The notes beneath the pieces are model-generated. The model was not told the DNA's origin, made no database searches, and saw only the letters and a program-made list of their open reading frames with translations. From positions 1-64,000 of the forward strand of contig JBDTRR010000001.1 of NCBI GenBank assembly GCA_039931615.1: DNA of 64,000 nt, in the 5' to 3' direction. This stretch comes from JAHFUI01 sp039931615. GTDB taxonomy: Bacteria > Acidobacteriota > Vicinamibacteria > Vicinamibacterales > CAVVIG01. Positions 1 through 8,543 of this stretch are shown piece by piece. Numbering within the stretch: position 1 is the stretch's first letter; each line of letters starts with the position of its first letter. Both the position numbers and the translations under genes were made by a program.

Positions 1-198
1 TCGTCGCGCGATGGCGTGCCGCTCGCGCTCGTCGACCTCGGCCGCGAGCAGGACTTCTAGATAGGCCAGGTGCGTGTGCCGTTCGCGTACGGCTTGCTCG
101 GCGAGCGGCCCACACTGCCCGCCGACGGTGGGGAGATGGAGCACTTTGCAGTGCTGGCGGATCGTGGCCTGTTGCACCGCCAGTGGCGTGGCGCTCAT
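1..198 (-). CDS. istB: IstB, IS21-family transposition helper ATPase (N-terminal part, cut by window edge)
   Basis: The first 66 codons of an istB gene read leftwards off the window. The ATG (196-198) overlaps the TGA of istA in an ATGA arrangement, the usual translational coupling of IS21 elements. The visible protein is the helical N-terminal domain, including the segment LAYLEVLLAAEVDERERH that is typical of IstB and DnaC-like helpers. The Walker A and B motifs would lie beyond the edge. IstB is an AAA+ ATPase that assembles on target DNA and activates the IstA transposase. Whether the gene is intact cannot be judged here. Confidence 0.85.
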   Translation of the reverse strand, partial: MSATPLAVQQATIRQHCKVLHLPTVGGQCGPLAEQAVRERHTHLAYLEVLLAAEVDERERHAIARR

Positions 199-1733
199 GG
201 GGCCACCTCGGACGGCACCAGCGTGTCGTACGCCGCCACACTGGGGAGCGGGCGGTCATAGCGGGCGAGTGCCGATCCGATCGGCATCGGCGCGATCGGC
301 GGACGCTCGAGCGTCGCCGTCAGCAGCAGATGCCGCACCGCCGCCAGGTCGCTGCAGCCCCACGTCAGCGCCGCCTCGACGGTGTGCCGGAGGGCGCCCG
401 CGCCGTAGGTCCGCGCCAGTTGTAAGACCCCGATCATCTGGCGCGTCCCGGCTTGTTTCCCATGCCGGGTCATCAGGTGCGCCCACAGGGTGTCGTAACT
501 GGTCGGCCACAGCCCGCGCGCGCGGCATTGCGCCAACGGCGTCGAGCCCGCCAACGCGCCGGGCTTCCGCTCCAGCACGTCGAGATAGTGCTCCAAGTCC
601 AGGACCGGCTCGAACCGCACATAGGACCGCTCATGCCGGGCGAGACGCTGCCCGTCGGCCCAGAGCTCGACGTGGGCCGATCCGAGTTTCGCTTCCACAC
701 ACGTCCCCACCGGCGCCGGCACCGAATAGGGATTGGTCTTCACGCGCACGCAGCCGGCGCCGTCCACCGTCGGGAAACTCACCTCGTGCAGGTCAAAGCG
801 CTCGGTCGCCAACGGCCGCAGCGACGCGTGCTCGATCGTCATGGCCTCGCCGACCGACTGCATCCGTCCCTGGATCACGCGCTGCTCGTCGGCCCGACAC
901 CCGGCAAGCAACTGCGTATTCAGCGCATCGAGGTCGGCGGCCTCGGGGAGTGGCACCCAATGATTCCGCCGGAAGTACCCGGCTTCCCCTTCCACGCCCC
1001 CCTTTTCGTGTCCTTCGCCCGGGGTACAAAACTCCGCGGCAAACTGCCAATGCGATCGAAAGGCCAAGAAGCGCGTCGTCTCCTCACGTCGGAATCCCCG
1101 CAGGATCTTGCGGACGGCGCTGGTCAGATTGTCGTACCGCAGGGTCGCGAAGAGCCCCCCGAAGTACTGAAACGCGTGCTCGTGCGCCTCGAGAAACGCC
1201 TGCTGCGTCGCGCGCGGATAGGCGCGGTGGAACGCCGCCCCACTCGCCATGCTCCGCAGACAAAACACCTGGAGCGTGACCGCCTCGTCCCCCAGCATCG
1301 CGACCGCTTCGTACCAGTCGACTTGGCCCTCCTGACCCCACCGGTACGTTTGCGGCACGCACACCGCCCGGCCGAGCAGGCCCTGGGCACGCTTCCAGCT
1401 CCGCACGTACACGCGGACCGTCGACGCCGCGATCGGCGTGGCCGGCCGCTCGCGACAGAGCCGATCGTGAATGCGGCGCGCCGTGTGCCGCTGTTTGCGT
1501 GGCGCCAGCCGGTCCGCCTCCAGGATCCGATCAATGAAGGCCTGCACCGGAGCCAACGTCGGCTGCGCACGCGCCTTGTACGGCCGCACGGGCGGGACCG
1601 CATCCGCTAACGCCTGTCGGACCACCCGCCGATGGACCCCCAACTTCCGGGACACCCCTTTAATCGTCCCGACCCCACTCTGATACTCCCGCCGAATCTC
1701 CGCGAACAATTCCACTCTGGCTCTCCGGTCCAA
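195..1733 (-). CDS. istA: IstA, IS21-family DDE transposase
   Basis: A 512-aa protein of normal IstA length. An N-terminal helix-turn-helix (about residues 15-50) is followed by an integrase/RNase H-like core. Catalytic acidic residues can be read in VDWYEA (first Asp), LRYDNL (second Asp) and GHEKGGVEGE (Glu). The start is TTG at 1733, preceded by a strong GAGGAGG Shine-Dalgarno. The end overlaps istB by 4 nt. IstA binds the repeated terminal sequences of the element and performs strand transfer together with IstB. Nothing looks broken, so this may be a live element. It sits inside an ardC-like gene, whose remnant follows at 1823. Confidence 0.93.
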   Translation of the reverse strand: MDRRARVELFAEIRREYQSGVGTIKGVSRKLGVHRRVVRQALADAVPPVRPYKARAQPTLAPVQAFIDRILEADRLAPRKQRHTARRIHDRLCRERPATPIAASTVRVYVRSWKRAQGLLGRAVCVPQTYRWGQEGQVDWYEAVAMLGDEAVTLQVFCLRSMASGAAFHRAYPRATQQAFLEAHEHAFQYFGGLFATLRYDNLTSAVRKILRGFRREETTRFLAFRSHWQFAAEFCTPGEGHEKGGVEGEAGYFRRNHWVPLPEAADLDALNTQLLAGCRADEQRVIQGRMQSVGEAMTIEHASLRPLATERFDLHEVSFPTVDGAGCVRVKTNPYSVPAPVGTCVEAKLGSAHVELWADGQRLARHERSYVRFEPVLDLEHYLDVLERKPGALAGSTPLAQCRARGLWPTSYDTLWAHLMTRHGKQAGTRQMIGVLQLARTYGAGALRHTVEAALTWGCSDLAAVRHLLLTATLERPPIAPMPIGSALARYDRPLPSVAAYDTLVPSEVAP

Positions 1734-1822
1734 CCAACCCTCCTCGATCCCGTGGGGATCGCAACGGGTTAGTCAGCGTAACAGGGGGGCCACATTTCGA
1801 TATCAAAGGGGGCCAAATTACA
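1734..1822 (-). mobile_element. IS21 istA-side terminal region with repeated end motifs
   Basis: Read on the minus strand, the element begins at about 1822 with TGTAATTTGGCCCCC and carries a second copy of the motif, AATGTGGCCCCC, about 20 bp further in. Multiple short terminal repeats next to the TG end are characteristic of IS21-type elements and serve as IstA binding sites. The host-side boundary is inferred: just outside it, an ardC-like reading frame begins abruptly. The other end lies beyond the left edge, so target-site duplication cannot be tested. Confidence 0.7.
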
Positions 1823-2071
1823 GTAGCGAAATCACCAAGCGTTTCGGGTCCGAAGGCCACGCGATCGAAGAACTCGTGGCCGAACTCGGCGCCGCGTTCC
1901 TCTGTGCCGATCTGGATCTGACGCTTGAGCCGCGCGAGGACCACGCCGCCTACATCGCCACCTGGCTGGATGTGCTCACGGCAGATAAACCGCGCGATCT
2001 TCGCCGCGGCCAGTCACGCGCAGCGCGCAGCGGACTTCATCAACGGCCTGCAGCCGGCCTCCGCCGTCTAG
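1823..2071 (+). pseudogene. ArdC-like antirestriction/zincin protein, C-terminal fragment interrupted by IS21 and frameshifted
   Basis: From the IS21 boundary an open frame reads SEITKRFGSEGHA, EELVAELGAAFLCADL and PREDHAAYIATWLDVL. These are the C-terminal hallmarks of ArdC-type proteins (ssDNA-binding domain plus zinc peptidase-like domain). Near 1988 one extra C shifts the frame. The expected ending (RAIFAAASHAQRAADFINGL) continues in the next frame to a TAG at 2069-2071. The N-terminal domain and the metal-site half are missing on this side of the IS; they may survive left of the window. ArdC proteins are carried by conjugative plasmids and protect incoming DNA from restriction, so this marks a former mobile element. 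Confidence 0.82.
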
Positions 2072-2095
2072 TTCGTGATTGTCACGTGCGGTCAT

Positions 2096-3016
2096 TCAGG
2101 CGTGACGGCGACGGTCTCGCGCGCGCTCGATGAATGGATGGAACCAATGGCGACTGACAAGCGTGTCCGGCGTCAACCCGCTGAACTGCCGGAACTCGGC
2201 AATCATGTGTGATTGATCGGTATAGCCGCTCTCTGCAGCTGCGCGAGCCCAGTCCACAGACGAGGGGCGACCGACGTACGCGAGTGCCCCGTGGAACCTT
2301 GCAAGCCGGCTGTACAGCTTTGGCGGCACGCCGATCCTCTCCCGAAACTCGCGTGACAGGTGTTGACGCGACACGCCTGCCGCCTGCGCCATACTCTCCA
2401 CGGCCACACGGCCATTTCGTCTGAACACAGCTGCCGCCAGTCCGTGGACATCGACCGAGCCCGCCCATTGGCGTCCACGAGCTAGGCGCGCCAGCAGCAC
2501 GGCCTCAATCCTGTCGAGACGCGCCTTTTCGTCGAGGTCGCGCAACTCCGCCGTGAGCAGGGCTCCGCCTGTTCCCCAGAGCGAGTCGAGGGCGACCGTT
2601 TGATCGATCAGGTCCCTCGCCGGCACCCCGAGAATGCTGTTGACGCGCCCTGGAAGGAAACAGATTCCGAGCATCTCCGGGAAGTCTCGACCCGCAATCC
2701 TGCCGACACCCGTCTTCGGCCCGGTCACCGTCGCGCACAGCGCGCTGGAATCATCCAACCAGCGGCCGGTCGCGACGCATGTGCGTCCGAGCTCGAAGAG
2801 GATGGACGCATGCCCATCGGCCAATTGCGGTGAGCAGAGCGCCGGATCGGAGACCGGGATTTCGCGCAGGATCGGGCGGCCTGGTGCGGCAGCGAACGGT
2901 CCAGGAACGAACGAGAAGAAGGCGTACACGTCCTGCGCCAGCGCTGCACACGGACTGAATTCCCGATACCACGCGACCGGCGGGGCCATAGGCGTGTATA
3001 GCACGCAAAGTTCCAT
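2096..3016 (-). CDS. AraC family transcriptional regulator
   Basis: A 306-aa cytoplasmic DNA-binding protein. The C-terminal third holds two helix-turn-helix units: VESMAQAAGVSRQHLSREF and, after a linker, AAAESGYTDQSHMIAEFRQF followed by SGLTP, the AraC signature. The N-terminal 160 residues resemble the sensory domain of acidobacterial and actinobacterial AraC-like proteins that begin PPVAWYREFSP. The ATG at 3016 is chosen because it leaves a 57-bp spacer to the divergent gene; a GTG at 3070 would add 18 residues and overlap it. The divergent arrangement suggests it controls the SnoaL-like gene. The ligand is unknown. Confidence 0.85.
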   Translation of the reverse strand: MELCVLYTPMAPPVAWYREFSPCAALAQDVYAFFSFVPGPFAAAPGRPILREIPVSDPALCSPQLADGHASILFELGRTCVATGRWLDDSSALCATVTGPKTGVGRIAGRDFPEMLGICFLPGRVNSILGVPARDLIDQTVALDSLWGTGGALLTAELRDLDEKARLDRIEAVLLARLARGRQWAGSVDVHGLAAAVFRRNGRVAVESMAQAAGVSRQHLSREFRERIGVPPKLYSRLARFHGALAYVGRPSSVDWARAAAESGYTDQSHMIAEFRQFSGLTPDTLVSRHWFHPFIERARDRRRHA

Positions 3017-3073
3017 TGTTCCTATCCACGGCGTCGCGACAGGAATAATGTCACGTCGTTGAGGAGGCACGCC

Positions 3074-3547
3074 GTGCGCAATAGACTCACTTCACTGATC
3101 CTGTTGGCGATCCTCGTTTCGGTTCCCATCGAGGGGCAGGTCACCGGACGAAACGCGATCGAACAGGTTCTCACCGATTTTGCCGTCGCATTCAATGCGA
3201 AGGACGCCGCGAAGCTCGCGTCCTTCTACGCCGAAGATGCAGTGCTGATGCCGCCGGGCTCGCTTGTGGCCAAAGGGCAACCCGCGATCAAGTCAGCCTT
3301 CATGGCGATGGTCGCGCGTGGTGGAGTCGTGAAGTTCAACGCCCCGCTCGCGATTGAAGTAACCGGCGATCGGGCGTTTGCGGCCGGTACGTATACCGTC
3401 ACGGTCTCAGTCCCTGGTTCGCAGGCGGCTGGTGGTAATGGGTCACTGATGATTGCCGTCAAGTACCTTACGGTTTTCAATCGTGTCGGGAATGACTGGA
3501 AGATTGTCTACGACATGCAAAACGCCGACGAGGCAGCGCCCAGATAG
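3074..3547 (+). CDS. Secreted SnoaL-like/DUF4440 (SgcJ/EcaC type) protein
   Basis: A 157-aa protein with a cleavable signal peptide (residues 1-20, hydrophobic LTSLILLAILVSVPIEG) followed by one NTF2-like cone-shaped domain. Typical family segments are VLTDFAVAFNAKDAAKLASF, YAEDAVLMPPG and the C-terminal GNDWKIVYDMQN. Such domains bind small hydrophobic ligands or act as ketosteroid isomerase-like enzymes, but no activity can be assigned. The GTG at 3074 is chosen over an upstream TTG (3059) because GAGGAGG lies 6 nt ahead of it. It is divergent from the AraC regulator and probably its target. Confidence 0.82.
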   Translation: MRNRLTSLILLAILVSVPIEGQVTGRNAIEQVLTDFAVAFNAKDAAKLASFYAEDAVLMPPGSLVAKGQPAIKSAFMAMVARGGVVKFNAPLAIEVTGDRAFAAGTYTVTVSVPGSQAAGGNGSLMIAVKYLTVFNRVGNDWKIVYDMQNADEAAPR

Positions 3548-3618
3548 GTCGTCGCTAAGCGACTCATGAGGAGTAATTTGCTACCGTCGTCGCAACTGGT
3601 CGCTGAGAGGATGCCATC

Positions 3619-4560
3619 GTGACGACTCCAATGGTGCTTGTGGCCACCTGGAGCGACGGACTGTTCGTCGTCTCTGGCGAGAACCGCGATCAAGAGCTGG
3701 GCACTGAGTCGGTCAGAGCGCTCGCGCCCGACGGGCAGGGTGGCGCTCTCGCAATTGTCAGCGGACGCTCACTTCGCCGGCGTGCGCCGGACGGCGTGTG
3801 GAGCACCATGGCGACCACGGAGATGGATCTCGCTTGTTGCGTGACGGTCGGCGACGTGATCTACGTCGGAACCGACGATGCCCGATTTCTGCGCGTCAAC
3901 GCGGACGGAGGACTCGAGCAACTCCGCGGCTTCGACGTGGTCGCGGGCCGTGAGACATGGTATGCGGGCTCGGCAGTCATCAACGGTCAGCGCATCGGAC
4001 CGCCGCTCGGGATCCGCTCGATCACCGCAACCCCGGACGGCGCGATCCTCGCCAACGTCCACGTCGGCGGTGTCCCTCGGTCGACCGACGGCGGCGTGAC
4101 GTGGCAGCCCACCATCGACGTCGATAGCGACGTCCACGAGGTTCGCGCGCACCCGAACCGTCCAGGCGTCGTGATGGCCGCCGCCGCGATCGGGCTGTGT
4201 GCCAGCCGCGACGGTGGGGTGACATGGGACGTCGAACAGGAGGGCCTGCATGCCTCCTATTGCTCCGCGGTCGCGTTTGCGGGCGACGATGTCCTTGTGT
4301 CCGCATCGATAGACCATTTCGCAGCGCAGGGCGCAATCTACCGACGACGGGTGGATGGACGCGATTCGCTGGTCGCCGTCGGCGGCGGCCTACCCGCATG
4401 GACCGACGGCATCATCGACACCGGTTGCATCGCCACGCGCGGCTCGGCAGTCGCGCTCGCCGATCGGAAGGGCAACCTCTACGTATCGGCGGACGCCGGT
4501 CGCAGTTGGTCGCGTCGAGCCAGTGGCCTCCCACCTCCGAGCAGCGTCCTCATCGTCTGA
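3619..4560 (+). CDS. BNR/sialidase-like beta-propeller protein
   Basis: A 313-aa protein without a signal peptide or membrane segment. It contains repeated propeller strands with Asp-box (BNR) motifs: RSTDGGVTWQ (about residue 157), SRDGGVTWD (about 196) and SADAGRSWS (about 290). Intervening blades carry V-x-VGT and AL-x-DRKGNLYVS strands. The fold is the six- or seven-bladed propeller of sialidase and photosystem-stability-factor-like proteins. No catalytic arginine triad of a true sialidase is evident, so an enzymatic role is not supported. The preceding gene ends 71 bp upstream and the two may be co-transcribed. Confidence 0.7.
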   Translation: MTTPMVLVATWSDGLFVVSGENRDQELGTESVRALAPDGQGGALAIVSGRSLRRRAPDGVWSTMATTEMDLACCVTVGDVIYVGTDDARFLRVNADGGLEQLRGFDVVAGRETWYAGSAVINGQRIGPPLGIRSITATPDGAILANVHVGGVPRSTDGGVTWQPTIDVDSDVHEVRAHPNRPGVVMAAAAIGLCASRDGGVTWDVEQEGLHASYCSAVAFAGDDVLVSASIDHFAAQGAIYRRRVDGRDSLVAVGGGLPAWTDGIIDTGCIATRGSAVALADRKGNLYVSADAGRSWSRRASGLPPPSSVLIV

Positions 4561-4848
4561 GACCGACAAAGGCATCGCCATCGTACCAGCACCGCCAGCG
4601 TCGGCGCGTGAGTGTTAACCAGCCATAAAACGCCGCAGGGTTTACCCCAGAGCCTGCGAGCGTCCTGAACGGCCTTCTTGAACGGTTGCGGCAAGTCTGT
4701 TCAAACTCGCCGCCGCGCGCGCCTCGAATTCGCTGGCACGCAAGAGCCGGACGTCGATGCGCGCGAAATGGTCGTCAGGCCCAATTCGATAGTCCAATGC
4801 ACCTGAGACGGTGTTGCCAGCTGTCCAGGTTGCGGAATCCCGAGATAA

Positions 4849-5316
4849 GACATTCTCCAGACTGACGGCGACACGCTGCCGGCCTTCGCTGAAGTCTGCG
4901 GCGACCCCGGCGTCTACACCGAACGGCTGAAGCAGCTTGTCGAGAGCCCCGGTATCACGCTGGCGTACGACAACGCCGAACTGGGCTCGGCGCACGGGGC
5001 GTCGCTCAGTGGTCGCATCCTCCTCCGTGACGACCTGCCGCCCGCGGTTGAGTTTTCCGTGCTCGTTCACGAGCTGGCCCACGAGCTTCTACATCGCGGC
5101 GAGCGGCGCAGCGACACGTCGAAGATCGTTCGCGAGACTGAGGCTGAAGCCGTCGCGTTCGTGGTGTGCCACGCGATCGGGCTTGACACCAACACCGCGG
5201 CCAGCGATTACATCCGGCTCTACTCTGGAGACAAGGCCACGTTGCACGCATCGCTTGGAGCCGTTCAGCACGCGGCGACGGAGATCCTGACCGCGCTTCA
5301 GACCGCGATCGCATAG
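4849..5316 (+). pseudogene. ArdC-like zincin domain, N-terminally truncated
   Basis: An open frame beginning after an in-frame TAA (4846-4848) reads DILQTDGD, then LVHELAHELLH (HExxH zinc site), then ETEAEAVAFVVCHAIGLDT, SDYIRLYSGDK and an IL-x-ALQ ending at 5316. This is the C-terminal metallopeptidase-like part of ArdC-type proteins, with the zinc ligands and the downstream Glu-rich helix preserved. The N-terminal ssDNA-binding domain is absent: upstream of 4849 the frame is closed and no matching sequence is seen. A GTG at 5059 could start an 85-aa product holding only the zincin core. It is a second, separate ArdC remnant less than 3 kb from the IS21-split one. Confidence 0.75.
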
Positions 5317-5983
5317 CGGTGCGGTGTGGCCGGCGGTCGGTGATCGTTCTGCGCTGGCTCGCAGGCGCTTGAACGGCGCGGGCTGAATCGTGACCGGGAG
5401 CTCCACCGCCGATCCCGTTGTCCGGCCTCGTTCTCGATCCCGCAGTTATTCTCCTCTCGGTCATTTCCGCGAGACGGCTCGACGCCAACGCGACCCGCGC
5501 GGCGACGAACGAATCCTGGTTTCGCTCAAGTGGCCGCAGACCGGCGGCACCGCGGAACAGAAGGTGCCGTTCCAGGTCGTGTGCCTGGCCGATGCGGTTG
5601 CACAAGGCTACGGCATTCGTTCTCCCCGTTGTCGGAGTGACGGCCAGAAGGCCCGCGACTACTTCACCGCCGGTAGGCTCTCTGAGCTCTTGATTCACGC
5701 AGCTCTCGTCCGTGTCGTGACGCCCGAGGCATTCGTCAGGCTCGCAAACACGGGCAGCGCTGATCGTTCTCGATTTTCAGACCGTCTGTCTCGCACACGC
5801 CCGAACGACCCGGCGCCCCGTGGGACACTCCTGCGCAGTCGCCGTCGCGCCAGCCTGAACCGCGTCTGTCACGCCAGCGCCATGGGCTTCGTCCTTCGCC
5901 GGCCCGTCCGGGCTGCCTCCCCACGCGCGTCCGGGCGCCTCTGGGTGCGAAGGCGCCGCGATACGCGGCCCAGGAGGAAAACA
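5317..5983. other. 667-bp stretch without a recognisable gene
   Basis: All frames were inspected. The long open frames here have the arginine-rich composition of out-of-frame GC-rich DNA and carry no motif I recognise. The stretch lies between the ArdC-like fragment and the 105-aa gene and is probably decayed sequence from the same former mobile element. Only the last bases, a Shine-Dalgarno AGGAGG at 5972-5977, have an evident role. Confidence 0.5.
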
Positions 5984-6301
5984 ATGGCTTCGACAGAACT
6001 CACCGTGAAGATCACCCCGAACGACCACGGCAACCCGCCCGGAAAGCTCGCCGACGCCGAACTCCACTTCGCCGGTGGACCGCTCGACGGACTCAAGCTG
6101 ATTGGCTTCAGCGTCTGGGAGCGCCGCGGCGGCGGCGGTCGGAACGTCACGTTCCCCGCCCGTCAGTACGTCGTCAACGGCGAGCGCCGCAGCTTTGCGC
6201 TCCTACGGCCGATCGCTGATACCGCGGCCCAACACCGCATCGGCGAGCTCGTCCTCGCGGCGTACGCCGAGTTCGAGGAGCGCACCCAGGCCAACGCGTA
6301 G
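5984..6301 (+). CDS. Conserved-looking hypothetical protein, 105 aa
   Basis: I do not recognise the family. The ATG at 5984 has an excellent AGGAGG 6 nt upstream, and the gene is closed by a strong hairpin terminator, so it looks expressed. The protein is soluble with alternating strand-like segments: LTVKITPND, AELHFAGGPLDGLKLIGFSVWER, a Gly-Arg turn, NVTFPARQYVVNGERRSFALLRP, and a C-terminal helix EFEERTQA. It is more compact and less arginine-rich than the surrounding debris. Its place beside an ardC-like fragment suggests an accessory gene of the old plasmid or integrative element. No function is proposed. Confidence 0.7.
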   Translation: MASTELTVKITPNDHGNPPGKLADAELHFAGGPLDGLKLIGFSVWERRGGGGRNVTFPARQYVVNGERRSFALLRPIADTAAQHRIGELVLAAYAEFEERTQANA

Positions 6302-6307
6302 ACCGTC

Positions 6308-6337
6308 AGCCGGGGCGTCCCTTCGGACGCTCCGGCT
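6308..6337 (+). terminator. Hairpin terminator after the 105-aa gene
   Basis: AGCCGGGGCGTCC, loop CTTC, GGACGCTCCGGCT: a 13-bp stem with one G-T wobble, followed by TTCTCTC. It begins 7 bp after the stop codon. Confidence 0.75.
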
Positions 6338-6804
6338 TCTCTCACCGTCGGCCTCAGCTCGACACGCGCGTTCGGACTGGCACCTGACTCCCTGTAGGCG
6401 AAGGCAGCTGCGCTCCGTCGCCGTCCTGGAAGGCCGACGAACACTCATCCTCCAGAGGGGGACCTTGGGTCCCCGCTCGCCATGAAGACGATAGGAACGA
6501 TTAGAGGCCTCCCGAGCGCAGCGTGCCGCCGTCGTGCCGCCGCCGGAGGTTAACCGAAGAGGCCTTATCGGATCCTCCGCCGCCTCGCCCGCTGGCCCCC
6601 CGGCCACAGCGCAGATTGGACGCCGATCCGGCGCGGATTCGCGGGCCGTCCCGCGCTGAATTGTCGTCCCCGACGCTTGCCAAACGCGAGAGGTCGTGGC
6701 CTGCCACCCCACCGAGCACAGCTCCGGCGTGCTCACGCGCGAGCCATTGCTGAGAATTGTCAGGAACGGGGATCGGACCCCGACGTGCCGTTCCAACCGG
6801 CCTG
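6338..6804. other. Intergenic stretch, no gene seen
   Basis: About 470 bp between the terminator and the decayed IS91-type transposase. It contains only short arginine- and serine-rich spurious frames. It may include the end of the IS91-type element, but no defined terminus could be placed. Confidence 0.4.
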
Positions 6805-8170
6805 GCCGAGACGTTCCACTCGGAGTGGCGGCGCGCGGACGGGACGCGGCGCAGGAATTCCGTCGGGACGCCGAGATGTCGGAGGATCCGCTGGATCACG
6901 ACCGGCTCTTCGATGAGCGTGATCAAGCGCAGGCGGCCGCCGCACCGGGGACACGCCAAGACATCCAACCCAAACGTGCGCGCCATGAACGATGCCCAAC
7001 ACTGACCGCGGGCCTGACGCCGGGCAGTTTCGGCGGGATCAGCCTCACGAGCCTGCTCAGTCTCCGAGTCCTTCGCTCCCCCATCGTCATCATCCACGGA
7101 TGACTGACGCCCCACCACCTCAGCCCGCCAGGCCGCTCGCGGTCCCAGCACGCCATAGTACAAAATCAGGTTGATGCGCGGGCGCGGCACGAGCACCGCC
7201 AGCCGTCCGAGAAACTCGACCGGGTCGAACACGACGTCCGTCGTCCCATCGCGCCAGGGCTGCCGCAGCTGCAGCCGCACCTGACCCTCCGCGGTCAGGT
7301 GGATCCGCTCCTGCGCCACTGGCGGTCTCAGCGCATAGCGACACACACGCTCGAGGCGATCCCGTTGTCCCGCTGGCACCACGAGCCCGCGTGCAGATCG
7401 AAGCCGTTCCCCCGCGCATGACAGCTTCCCGCGGCCGGGAGTTCGCCCTCCTCGCGCGGGTCCCCCAGGCGACGGAGACGAACGCCGCGCTGAGGCCCGA
7501 GCGCCACGGTCCCTTGGACAGACGCCGCGGCCAGTCCGGCCAGTACCGGTGCCTCGTCTACCCACGCGTCTGGCGTGGAGCCCTCGGCATCGTCGTCCCC
7601 GAGTCCGCGGCGATCGAGTAGGCGCGTGATTCGCGGCTCCACCGTGGCCAAGACCTCTTCGACGTCCAGGGCGGTCAGGCAACGTATGGGGTGAAAGGTC
7701 AGGACGCCGGCACGGCCCCTCGCGTAGACGTCGAGCAGGTGGGCGGCGCGCTCGGCCATCCGGCGGCCGCCGCAACTCGGACAGACCGCGCGGCTTTTGC
7801 AGGAAAACGGGACGAGCCGATCGAGGGCGCAGTCGTCGCAGTGAAACCGCACAAACCCGCCCGCCAGCCAGCCACATTGCAAAAAGTCCCGGAACTCCTG
7901 CTCGACAAAGCGAGGGAGTCCCTCCCCGTCGCGCAGACTCGCGGCCTGCGCGCGAAAGGTCTCGAAGTGATCGCGCACAATCTGGTAGAGCAGACTCTGC
8001 GCGGGATGTCGCGGTTCGTAGGTCGTCGAGGACGCGCGCACGCGAGACCAGAAGGCGAGCGCCGTGCCACCGAGAACGCCGAAGAAACCGGCCTGAATCC
8101 CAGCGCGCGCGAACGGCACCTCGCAGTTTTCGCGAGTGACACGGCTCACGTGGCGTCGTTCTTGCGCCAC
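6805..8170 (-). pseudogene. IS91-family transposase, internally deleted and frameshifted
   Basis: The N-terminal part (from about 8170) is a clear IS91-type zinc-binding region: EPRHPAQSLLYQIVRDH, GEGLPRFVEQEFRDFLQCG, then FHCDDC and CPSCGGRRMAERAAHLLD, with the Cys pairs intact. Directly after it the sequence jumps to VLTFHPIRCLTALDVEEVLA, so the catalytic HUH/Tyr core is missing. Near 7430 a frameshift moves the reading to a second frame, which carries CRYALRPPVAQERI, WRDGTTDVVFDPVEFLGRL and the C-terminal zinc ribbon FGLDVLACPRCGGRLRLI. Normal IS91 proteins are contiguous and longer. The copy is non-functional. IS91 elements move by rolling-circle replication and often accompany accessory genes. 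Confidence 0.8.
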
Positions 8171-8543
8171 GCAAAGGGATCACGGTTGTGGCATGTGCCA
8201 CCGTGAGTCTTCGCCGAAACGCGTCGCGGCGGGGCTTGGTGGGACGTCGCGGCGATCACATGTGCACTTACCGCGATCGCATCCTCCGCCACGACGAAAT
8301 CCCTCGACAATTCCAACCACTATCAGTTAGCGACATCACCGTCACCAGACACCGTGGCTGGTCGCGACAGGAAGCCCGCTCGAAGCCGAGCAGAATGTCC
8401 GTACGACGGCGCACGGCGTCGCCGCAAGCTATCGAAGGCTGGTCTGATCGTGGCTCGTCCGTCGCCAGCGGCAGTGTGCCGCTGGCCATAGGCAAAGCCT
8501 AGCAATCGATTGCGCTCTAGGGGATATGAAGAGGGGTGTGCTG
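8171..8543. other. Intergenic stretch with one motif shared with other island sites
   Basis: No gene is apparent. At 8258-8273 it holds ATGTGCACTTACCG, which resembles motifs at 13091 and 18053 (see the repeat entries). Confidence 0.35.

Noticed and set aside
74..1610. Long plus-strand open frames opposite istA
   Set aside because: Arginine/proline-rich composition typical of antisense frames in GC-rich DNA; istA on the minus strand has full family motifs.
4642..5082. Minus-strand frame of 146 codons overlapping the ArdC-like fragment
   Set aside because: No recognisable family, and the plus strand carries the HExxH ArdC segment with clear family sequence.
5390..5983. In-frame upstream extension of the 105-aa gene (303 codons in total)
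   Set aside because: The extension is arginine-rich and shadow-like, while a strong Shine-Dalgarno marks the ATG at 5984.
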